Below, one piece after another: positions 35,952 to 42,615 of a stretch of DNA of 56,506 nt; within the stretch, counting starts at the first letter, position 1; the number at the start of each line of letters is the position of its first letter. The translations under genes were made by a program, and so were the position numbers. A model generated the notes under the pieces. The model saw nothing but the letters and a program-made list of their open reading frames with translations. It had not been told where the DNA came from and made no database searches. Source of the DNA: Calothrix sp. HK-06 (GTDB lineage Bacteria; Cyanobacteriota; Cyanobacteriia; Cyanobacteriales; Nostocaceae); contig NZ_MRCD01000060.1 of assembly GCF_001904745.1 (NCBI RefSeq), positions 1-56,506 on the forward strand, read 5' to 3'.

Positions 35952-36430
35952 ATGTTTAACCGTCTAGCCTTATCTTTTGGCTTGATACTAGTAAGCTTTA
36001 CTGCACTAGAACAAACCACACTCGCTCAGAATGTTGACGTTCCTTTTAATGGAATAGTTTCCGGTCAAGCTGGTTTCGATAGCCTTACACCTGGTACTAC
36101 ATAAACAACAGTTTCCAGTAGCTTTAATGGGATAGCGCAACAATTTGACTCTATTACCTCTGCCACGGTTGGTATTAATTCTAGTGTACCTGCAACAATA
36201 ACTATTTCGCCCCCCCAGTTTGTATCTGGCCCAAGTCCCGACCTATCGGGTACTACGCGTGTAGCGTACCTCAAATTTGGTTCAACTCAGGCAAAAGTGA
36301 TGTTAGTGGTGGAAGTGGAAAATTACCAGCAGGTAACACTAACTTACAAGTGGACATGCTGATAAAACGACCAGTTGCATTTGCACCAGGCAACTACACA
36401 TATTCGGTGAAGTTGACCATCACTCCCTAA
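35952..36430 (+). pseudogene. Spore-coat-U/Csu-type pilin-like secreted protein remnant
   Basis: ATG 35952 opens with a signal peptide (FNRLALSFGLILVSF, cleavage near LAQN) and a Ser/Thr-rich beta protein (VDVPFNGIVSGQAGF). A TAA interrupts at codon 51 (36102), and a frameshift occurs near 36275-36290. In the new frame the end reads SGKLPAGNTNLQVDMLIKRP and FAPGNYTYSVKLTITP, typical of SpoCsu pilin subunits of chaperone-usher systems. Two disabling changes make it a pseudogene. A chaperone remnant follows. Confidence 0.65.
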
Positions 36431-36485
36431 AAGGTTTTAGTAAGCACTTCATTAAACTTCTAATTTTTGAAAAGGAATTCAAAAC

Positions 36486-36867
36486 ATGATTCGCAATAGA
36501 CTTTTAGCAACCACATAGTAGTGGCGCAAAGGCACAAATGAGCGTCTCTCCACTAGTTATTGAAGCAAAAACAGAACGCTCAGAAGCTAAAGGAATTGTC
36601 ACAATTACAAATACCAGTAACGCTCCTTCACGAGTACGTATTTACGCGGAACCTTTTACTTATCACCGAGATACTGGGTTTCAAACTTTACCATCATCCC
36701 CCAACGATTTAACGCCATATTTACAGTTCTCGCCACGTGAGTTGACTATTCAACCTGGAGAAAGTCGTCGAGTACGTCTTATCGGTAACTTGGCGCCAAA
36801 TTTACCCGAAGGCGAATATAGAGAAGTCATATTTAATGAGGTATTACTACTTACCCCTACTTATTGA
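36486..36867 (+). pseudogene. PapD-like pilus chaperone remnant, truncated at both ends
   Basis: The ATG at 36486 begins a signal peptide that hits two stops within about 12 codons. In another frame, from 36538, 109 codons encode a chaperone immunoglobulin domain: MSVSPLVIEAKTERSEAKG, FSPRELTIQPGESRRVRLIG and LPEGEYREVIF. The second domain is missing: the frame ends at TGA 36865, which overlaps the first codons of the desaturase gene. The chaperone normally precedes an usher gene, which is absent here. A deletion has joined the chaperone to the desaturase operon. Confidence 0.65.
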
Positions 36868-37769
36868 GCCGATACGATTTACACATTACTGCTCATCATC
36901 ACAACTGGCGCCTTCTTACATTCGTGGTTTTATATGTCACAACTGCTTATAGTGCTTTTGCGGTATCTCAAACAATTATAAATCCTTGGGGATACTTGAT
37001 TTGCTTGCCGTTTTATCTAGTTGCGGCAGCTTCATTACATGGAATTAGTTTATTCACCCATGAGGGAGTGCATGGAGTTCTTCATGGTAATTCAGTATGG
37101 AATCGTATACTAAGTATTATTTGTGCTTTACCTGTTGGACAAAATTACTCAGCATATAAAGTCTTACATCTTAAACATCATAAGCATTTGGGCTTAAAAG
37201 GCGACCCTGACCATTATAGTAATTACACGTGTAGGACTTGGTTACAATTTTTGATGTACTGGGGGCGTCTAATTATTGGTTATCCAGTCTATTTAGTGGC
37301 AATTCCAATTTTAGGGTTTCGTCAAGGTGATACTCAAGATAAAGTTTGGATTGCAATTGAAGTTATTTCGCTCTTGATTATTGCTACAGCGCTAATGATG
37401 GCGCCAATCAATATCAACTTGATAATACATGGTTGGTTGATACCAATGGTGTTTATTAATACGATGGTGAATATTCGCGGTATGAGTCAGCACACGCTAT
37501 TAGAGCATGAGTTTGATACTATTCGCGGTACACGGACTATTCTTACAAACCGAGTTACACGCTTTTTCATGTGTAACGAAAATTACCATCTTGAACACCA
37601 TTTGTATCCTGGTGTGCCTTGGTACAATTTACCACGTTTACATCATGAACTCAAAGATGAACTAATATCCAAAGGCGCCCCGTTTATTCCTTCGTATTTT
37701 GCATTTGTACGTGATTTTGCTGTTACTAGCTTACAAAAATCACCTGCTGGTACCGTTGCTATTAAATAA
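36864..37769 (+). CDS. Membrane fatty acid desaturase/hydroxylase family protein
   Basis: A 301-residue integral-membrane diiron enzyme. Histidine boxes are H66EGVH70, H102xxH105H106 and H242xxH245H246, with another conserved histidine at 210. Hydrophobic segments lie near 20-60, 130-150 and 165-200. It could desaturate, hydroxylate or otherwise oxidise an acyl chain or other lipid. The start is uncertain: TTG 36864 is used here, no in-frame ATG lies upstream before a stop, and the codons overlap the end of the chaperone remnant. It is the first of four tightly packed genes with a diiron-like oxidase, a DUF3419 protein and a GNAT, so its substrate may be that pathway's intermediate (inference). 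Confidence 0.85.
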   Translation: MSRYDLHITAHHHNWRLLTFVVLYVTTAYSAFAVSQTIINPWGYLICLPFYLVAAASLHGISLFTHEGVHGVLHGNSVWNRILSIICALPVGQNYSAYKVLHLKHHKHLGLKGDPDHYSNYTCRTWLQFLMYWGRLIIGYPVYLVAIPILGFRQGDTQDKVWIAIEVISLLIIATALMMAPININLIIHGWLIPMVFINTMVNIRGMSQHTLLEHEFDTIRGTRTILTNRVTRFFMCNENYHLEHHLYPGVPWYNLPRLHHELKDELISKGAPFIPSYFAFVRDFAVTSLQKSPAGTVAIK

Positions 37770-37784
37770 TTATTATCTAAATAT

Positions 37785-38525
37785 ATGCAGGCATTTATAT
37801 CAAAGCCAGTATTTGCAATTACTAAAACACCAGAATTATCCTGGGAAGAACTAATCGAATTACCAACATTAGAAGCTGCCATAACGCAAGTTGCTTTCGT
37901 ATACGATTTTAGTAAGCATCCTTACTTTATCTGGATGAATGAGGAAGCTACAACACGCGATACTTTTCTTGAGAGTCAACTACCTTTTAGTTTTGCCGTT
38001 GAGTCATTTTCTCAAGCATTAGCAGCAGTTCTTGCACGTGTACAGTTTCTGGAAGCGCGACTGCCTCTTTTCGCGAATATTGCTGAGGAACATGGTTATG
38101 GCAATCTTTTACGTTCCCATAAATTTACTTTTCGTCAATATTTACAAGCTTTGGGAGCTTCTGAAGTTGAATTAAATACACCTTGCACTACTCCTGTATT
38201 AGCTTTTAATCAATCGATTTTAACTTATTGCCTGACTCAAAATCCTGAAGCAGGCGCCGCGATGCTGTGTATAATCGAATATTTATATGTAGGTATTAGC
38301 GCTTCGATTGCTAGTACTCTACAACAACGGCTCTGGACAATCCCTGGTAGTCAGTCGCATTACACTACTCACGAAAAACTTGATACCGAACACGCTAGAG
38401 ATTTAATGAATGTGGCAACCCCAGCTTGGAACACAATGGTATCACGTTCTCAAGTTGCCCAAGCCCTTGTCCTCGGCGCCTACTATTTTTGGAGTTTGTA
38501 TAATGATTTGCGCCCCACCGTCTGA
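37785..38525 (+). CDS. Haem-oxygenase-like diiron protein (iron-containing redox enzyme family)
   Basis: A 246-residue all-helical protein of the TenA/haem-oxygenase-like fold. The central AEEHGYGNLLRSHKFTF motif (residues 100-116) is typical of the HDO group, and THEKLDTEH (195-203) gives the third-helix ligands. Likely metal residues are E102, H112, E165, H196, D200 and H203. Relatives include UndA (fatty acid to alkene), BesC (amino-acid C-C cleavage) and CADD. It follows the desaturase by 15 bases and its last 23 bases overlap the DUF3419 gene. No substrate can be assigned; an oxidative cleavage or desaturation step on a lipid or amino acid is a reasonable guess. Confidence 0.78.
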   Translation: MQAFISKPVFAITKTPELSWEELIELPTLEAAITQVAFVYDFSKHPYFIWMNEEATTRDTFLESQLPFSFAVESFSQALAAVLARVQFLEARLPLFANIAEEHGYGNLLRSHKFTFRQYLQALGASEVELNTPCTTPVLAFNQSILTYCLTQNPEAGAAMLCIIEYLYVGISASIASTLQQRLWTIPGSQSHYTTHEKLDTEHARDLMNVATPAWNTMVSRSQVAQALVLGAYYFWSLYNDLRPTV

Positions 38526-39582
38526 TATTTCATTTTCCCAAGTTCGTGAAGACCCTACGATTGAACTACAGGTTATCAAGCAATTAACCCAAACGCAAAA
38601 TCATCCATTGCGAGTACTAATAATTGCGTCAGGAGGATGTACAGTACTAAGTTTACTGTCATCTCCACATATAGAACATATTGATGCCGTAGATTTAAAT
38701 CTTGCACAGCTTCATTTAGTTGAATTACGACGACAAGCATTATTACATTTACAACTCGAAGAACAACTAGATTTAATCGGTGCCACTAAAATAACTCAAG
38801 CCGAACGGGTTAACCTATACAATCAAATCGCATCTCAACTGCCAATCTCAACTCGAAATTACTGGGATGCACGAATTGAACAAATTACTTTTGGTGTAAA
38901 CCAAGTAGGCAAATTCGAGCAACTGTTTCGCGAATTATCTGCGAGCTTTACTGCATCAGGTCTTAACCCATTACGCAACTCAGACACCGTAACTTCTCAT
39001 CCACTATGGCAGCAAATTTTTGAAATTGTCTTTGAACGTAGTAAGCTAGCACGCATTTTTGGTGATGCTGCCGTTAATTACTCTATGGATAGAAGTTTTG
39101 GTACACATTTTGCTGATGTTTTTGCCAAAGCTTTACATAAATACACAATGGCAAATTACTTTCTAACTCAAGTTTGGAGTGATTCTTATTCCTATGGATT
39201 TGATGGTGTACCACTTTACCTGCAACCAGATACCCAAATCTCAATTCGAGAACTTGGAACCTCAAGATTACACCTACATCAAGGCGCCTTTGCTGAAAAA
39301 ATGCTCGAACTAGCAACAAGCCAACCTTATGATTTAATTCAATTTTCTAATATTTCTGACTGGATGCCCCCTAATGATTTAGATGAAATGCTTGAAAATG
39401 CCGTACATTGCTTAAAACCTGGTGGTGCATTAATTGGACGGCGCCTTAATGGCGACCATCATCTTGCTTCAGTCATGGCTAAACACATTTATATAGATAA
39501 ACAACTTAATTACGAACTTTTAGAGTCTGACCGTTCGTTCTTCTATCGTGAAGTAGTTGTAGGGTGGGTACAAAAAATATGA
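38503..39582 (+). CDS. DUF3419 (BtaA-like) SAM-dependent 3-amino-3-carboxypropyl transferase candidate
   Basis: A 359-residue protein when started at ATG 38503, which has GGAG 8 bases upstream; the frame is open further upstream inside the previous gene. A Rossmann SAM site is visible as VLIIASGGCTVLSLL and then IDAVDLNLAQL. Later stretches RSFGTHFADVFAKALHKYTM and YGFDGVPLYL, and DLIQFSNISDWM plus CLKPGGALIGRRLN, fit the DUF3419/BtaA pattern. BtaA attaches the 3-amino-3-carboxypropyl group of SAM to diacylglycerol in betaine lipid synthesis (family knowledge). Here it overlaps both neighbours (23 and 4 bases). The acceptor is unknown. A BtaB-type N-methyltransferase is absent, so betaine lipid is unlikely to be the end product. 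Confidence 0.75.
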   Translation: MICAPPSDISFSQVREDPTIELQVIKQLTQTQNHPLRVLIIASGGCTVLSLLSSPHIEHIDAVDLNLAQLHLVELRRQALLHLQLEEQLDLIGATKITQAERVNLYNQIASQLPISTRNYWDARIEQITFGVNQVGKFEQLFRELSASFTASGLNPLRNSDTVTSHPLWQQIFEIVFERSKLARIFGDAAVNYSMDRSFGTHFADVFAKALHKYTMANYFLTQVWSDSYSYGFDGVPLYLQPDTQISIRELGTSRLHLHQGAFAEKMLELATSQPYDLIQFSNISDWMPPNDLDEMLENAVHCLKPGGALIGRRLNGDHHLASVMAKHIYIDKQLNYELLESDRSFFYREVVVGWVQKI

Positions 39583-40382
39583 AATTCCACCGTATTGCTC
39601 CCGCAGAGCGCAAGATGTTTCAAGAAGGAATCATTAGCATTGAAACAATTGCGAAATATCCTCTAGGAAAAGATTTCTTTCAAATAGATCACGGTCTAGA
39701 TTACTTTGCTTTTTTTGACCGTCTTGGCAAAGTTAATTACTACGTAATGCACGAAAATAATATTGTTGCGGCTGCAGGTGCTGGTATACTACGTAAAATT
39801 TCATACCAGCAAGGAGAGGCAGCGCTTTCTGCATGGTACCTTTGTGATTTAAAAGTTCACCCTAATTACCAACGTCGTAATTTATCTTTACGAATTCTTA
39901 GCCATGCCATTGTAGATGGTATTCGTGAATGCAGTTGTGGTTATATGATTTCAATGAATCCTGGAGACGGTAGTGCTAACCGTTGGGTAAAAGTTATTGA
40001 TAAATACTCCAGAATTAAATTTACTACATCTACCCAATTAGGTATTTATAGTTTAGATGCGGCGACAATGAGTGATGTTGCTCCACTAATTGTTAAACAC
40101 AGGGGCGATATTTCTTACATGAGTCTTAAAGGCATTAAAGACTTACGCTTGCAAAGCACAGGAAATATTTTGCCACTCGTTCACGTCCAGTGGGGAGCAA
40201 ATGTTGAGAAAAGCACACCAGAAGTTATACCGGGGTATAATCATATGTTTTGTGTACCTAGTGATGATGAACTTGCACGGGCATTAGGACGTTTTGATAT
40301 ATATCCAGGCGCCAATGCAAGTGTTGTGAGTCATGGAATGGATAATAGTGATTGGCGTTTTATTTTAACTAGTGATATATAA
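39579..40382 (+). CDS. GNAT-type acetyl/acyltransferase
   Basis: A 267-residue protein from ATG 39579, which overlaps the preceding stop as ATGA, showing coupled translation. The GNAT core is in residues of about 15-170: WYLCDLKVHPNYQRRNLSLRIL is the acyl-CoA-binding strand-loop, though the usual RxxGxG/A lacks its glycines (QRRNLS). The C-terminal 90 residues are an extra domain of unknown type (HVQWGANVEKSTPE, DDELARALGRFDIYPG). It would acylate an amine or hydroxyl, perhaps the amino group of a carboxypropyl product made by its neighbour (inference). It ends the four-gene operon; the next gene is convergent with an 8-base gap. Confidence 0.75.
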   Translation: MKFHRIAPAERKMFQEGIISIETIAKYPLGKDFFQIDHGLDYFAFFDRLGKVNYYVMHENNIVAAAGAGILRKISYQQGEAALSAWYLCDLKVHPNYQRRNLSLRILSHAIVDGIRECSCGYMISMNPGDGSANRWVKVIDKYSRIKFTTSTQLGIYSLDAATMSDVAPLIVKHRGDISYMSLKGIKDLRLQSTGNILPLVHVQWGANVEKSTPEVIPGYNHMFCVPSDDELARALGRFDIYPGANASVVSHGMDNSDWRFILTSDI

Positions 40383-40390
40383 GGCACTAA

Positions 40391-41005
40391 TTACTTGACA
40401 GATACTTCAGGATTCCGCTGAATGTAGCTTTGAACTGATTGTGCCGAAGGAAAACCACTAGTTGCAGTTTGTACAGATGGCTGAGTTGTTGTTATAACCT
40501 CATACTTCATAGAAGATATTGGGGTTATAAGCGGCTTTGTTGCAGGTCGTCGGATAGTTACGACAGGTTCTGGGGTTGGAACTGGTAAAGTTTCTATAGT
40601 TTGTTTGATTTTTGGTTTTGCTATCTCTGATGTTACATGCTCTCCTTCTAGAAACGATGAGAGCGAAGATAGCATTGGACTTGAAGGCGCCACTTTAAGT
40701 TCACTGATTTGAGCATCTTTATTAGATATTTCTGTTTTAAGCTCAGATACTCGCTTCTCTAACTTAGATGACTCTTTCGCAAAGTGGCTCCAAGCTAACA
40801 TTGATGCAGTTGTCACCGTTACCCCTATGGTTAGTAAAGCTCCTAGCTGGGGCGAAATAATATCTTTGAGTCTACCATCAAAAACTTGTCTGTTTTCAAG
40901 TTGAACTTGCACTGGTTTGGAACCTTGCGTAAATAATAGGGCACCAAAACCAGCCAACAATGTACCTGAAATTACAACGGTTGGCAATAAAATTTTTTTG
41001 AGCAT
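40391..41005 (-). CDS. Hypothetical membrane-anchored protein with coiled coil
   Basis: A 204-residue protein. A basic start and a hydrophobic stretch (MLKKILLPTVVISGTLLAGFG, 1-21) form a signal anchor, and a second hydrophobic segment covers about 53-72. A coiled coil follows (about 78-105: ESSKLEKRVSELKTEI...), then a low-complexity Pro/Thr/Ser-rich tail (about 105-204). No enzyme motif is seen. The tail and anchor suggest a cell-envelope scaffold, but its role is unknown. It converges on the GNAT gene with only 8 bases between the two ends. Confidence 0.6.
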   Translation of the reverse strand: MLKKILLPTVVISGTLLAGFGALLFTQGSKPVQVQLENRQVFDGRLKDIISPQLGALLTIGVTVTTASMLAWSHFAKESSKLEKRVSELKTEISNKDAQISELKVAPSSPMLSSLSSFLEGEHVTSEIAKPKIKQTIETLPVPTPEPVVTIRRPATKPLITPISSMKYEVITTTQPSVQTATSGFPSAQSVQSYIQRNPEVSVK

Positions 41006-41545
41006 ATCGAAAATCTACTGGTATCGAGTTTACATGATTGAAATTGTTATTTCTAAAACTGCACCCTAACTTAACAGCCATTCAACACCTCTGTAGTCCC
41101 TATGTACTGAACTACGGAAGCTAGGGAAGTAAATTTTGCTAACTTACTCATTATCAAATTAATTTCTTATTAAACCATTATTTGTATAAATTTGATGAAT
41201 TTTATGAATCCTTTGTAAATTTTTTACATAGTTGCTGTTAGTTATACCAGTAAATACTTATTTTCGTTAGTAATAAGTTACCAATTTATAACTTTGTATA
41301 CGCAAATGTTCTAATCCAGTCATGGTATATAAAGATAACGACCAAGCAGCAAGCAATTTACCTATATATGTGCTTAAACATTGGGATGCCAAACAAACAG
41401 CAAATGCTTTAACATAAATCGTACTAGTATTCCTCTATATAAAGGCATATTTGTTGTCAAATTTTATTACTGAATCGTATCTGGCGCCGAAGTATATAAA
41501 AGTTATTAGCGCAAAAAAGAATAATTGCAATAGTACTTTTGTATG
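41006..41545. other. Intergenic region between hypothetical and regulator genes
   Basis: About 540 AT-rich bases. A 31-codon frame beginning at an ATG near 41321 (MVYKDNDQAASNLPIYVLK) is visible but too short to support. No repeat element is recognised. Confidence 0.4.
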
Positions 41546-41576
41546 CAAACCCAACTTCCAAACGAAGTTGGGTTTG
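41546..41576 (-). terminator. Terminator-like hairpin after the ArsR-type regulator
   Basis: CAAACCCAACTTC (41546-41558) and GAAGTTGGGTTTG (41564-41576) form 13 perfect pairs around a 5-base loop, 13 bases beyond the stop of the minus-strand regulator gene. There is no long T-run, but it is strong. Confidence 0.7.
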
Positions 41577-41589
41577 TTGAGTAGGGGAA

Positions 41590-42183
41590 TCAGTTGTCTT
41601 TATCCAGACGACAATAAACTGCCTGTTCACGCATCAACAGTTGGTACCCCACTAATTCGCGCCGCAGAGTGGCAAAATCAGGATGATAACGCTTAATTAT
41701 TTCATTGACATTACGTTCAGGATATTTGACCCCCACTTCAAATTTTTCTACTAACCATTTGAGAACCACCAAGCGTTTTTTTCGACTTGCAGGAATCTCT
41801 TTCAGATGTTGTACAGCTTCAGGGTTTTGAAAATCTCCTTCTATATAAGTTTTTAGTACTTTGTTTTCCCATGCTTGTGTACTAACATCTTCAACCAAAG
41901 AAGCCATTTTCTCTGGTGTAAAAATTTCTTTACTCAAGCTTTGTAATGCCTCACTATCTAACTGATATAAATGAGCATTTCCTTCTGGGCGCATACTAAC
42001 CAAATGTAACTCTTTTAATTTAGCTAAATGGTGAGATACTGTTGGCTCTTTCAGTTGCAGTAGTGCCGCCAATTCCTCCACACTACATTCTTGCGAAGCC
42101 AAAATACCTACAATTTTTAATCTGCTTTCATCGGCTAACGCTTTAAAAAAGCGCAGCAAAATTTTAAATTGCTCATTTTTCAT
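41590..42183 (-). CDS. ArsR-family winged-helix regulator with DUF2087 domain
   Basis: A 197-residue transcription factor. Residues 1-90 form the ArsR winged helix-turn-helix: LRFFKALADESRLKIVGIL, LLQLKEPTVSHHLAKLKELHLVSMRPEGNAHLYQL. No CxC or other metal-thiolate motif is seen in the usual helix (the motif CSVEEL has a single Cys). The C-terminus (about 110-195, with RKKRLVVLKWLVEKFEVGVKYPERNVNEIIKRYHPDFATLRRELVGYQLLMREQ) is a DUF2087 domain. The gene is monocistronic. An inverted repeat (42192-42234) in its own promoter may be its operator. The signal and targets are unknown. Confidence 0.85.
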   Translation of the reverse strand: MKNEQFKILLRFFKALADESRLKIVGILASQECSVEELAALLQLKEPTVSHHLAKLKELHLVSMRPEGNAHLYQLDSEALQSLSKEIFTPEKMASLVEDVSTQAWENKVLKTYIEGDFQNPEAVQHLKEIPASRKKRLVVLKWLVEKFEVGVKYPERNVNEIIKRYHPDFATLRRELVGYQLLMREQAVYCRLDKDN

Positions 42184-42600
42184 ACTTTGCTATAATTGAT
42201 TCGATACTCATCTAATTAAAGCTGAATCTAATTATTGTGCTGCCCTCCTTTCACACAGCATTCATTTTTGCCTGTTTGATTTTTTGCAGTCAATTTTTCA
42301 TTTTGTAGTCTTTTGCCAAGGAAAATTTAGTTTCTTAAGTAGTTCTTTACATTTGTATATGTAAAAATCGTCAAAAGCTACGAAAGATAACGCTTCGGTA
42401 GAGAAAAATCTCAGGCTAAATATAAGTATTTTCTAATTACATCATTAGAAAATCAAAACTAAACAAATGATTGAGTCGGCAAATCAATAGAAAAATCTAT
42501 CTCAAGTTAGGTATTTAGGCATCAGCCATACAATGACGAGAGAAACTATATTTATGTGCATCAAAATAGAATTTGTCATGAGGCGCCCATAAGAAACCTT
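42184..42600. other. Intergenic region between UPF0182 and the regulator
   Basis: About 420 AT-rich bases between the UPF0182 3' end and the regulator promoter. It holds the candidate operator and one GGCGCC (42582) but no gene that I can support. Confidence 0.4.
42192..42234. promoter_or_regulatory. Imperfect inverted repeat in the regulator promoter
   Basis: ATAATTGATTC (42192-42202) and GAATCTAATTAT (42223-42234) form an imperfect 11-12-base dyad just upstream of the regulator ATG. It is placed where an autoregulatory ArsR operator would be; AT-rich context makes it only suggestive. Confidence 0.35.
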
Positions 42601-42615
42601 AGAAACCGGGTTTCT
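42601..42615. repeat. AGAAACCGGGTTTCT palindrome
   Basis: A perfect-but-one palindrome abutting the UPF0182 stop codon, another member of the 15559 family, placed where it could end transcription. Confidence 0.65.

Noticed and set aside
36538-36867. Calling the 109-codon frame an intact pilus chaperone
   Set aside because: It lacks signal peptide and second domain, so it is a remnant.
38410-39582. Using the longest open frame for the DUF3419 gene
   Set aside because: The added N-terminus lies in the previous gene, while ATG 38503 has GGAG at good spacing.
41321-41416. 31-codon frame MVYKDNDQAASNLPIYVLK...
   Set aside because: Too short, no ribosome site and no family; only a possibility.
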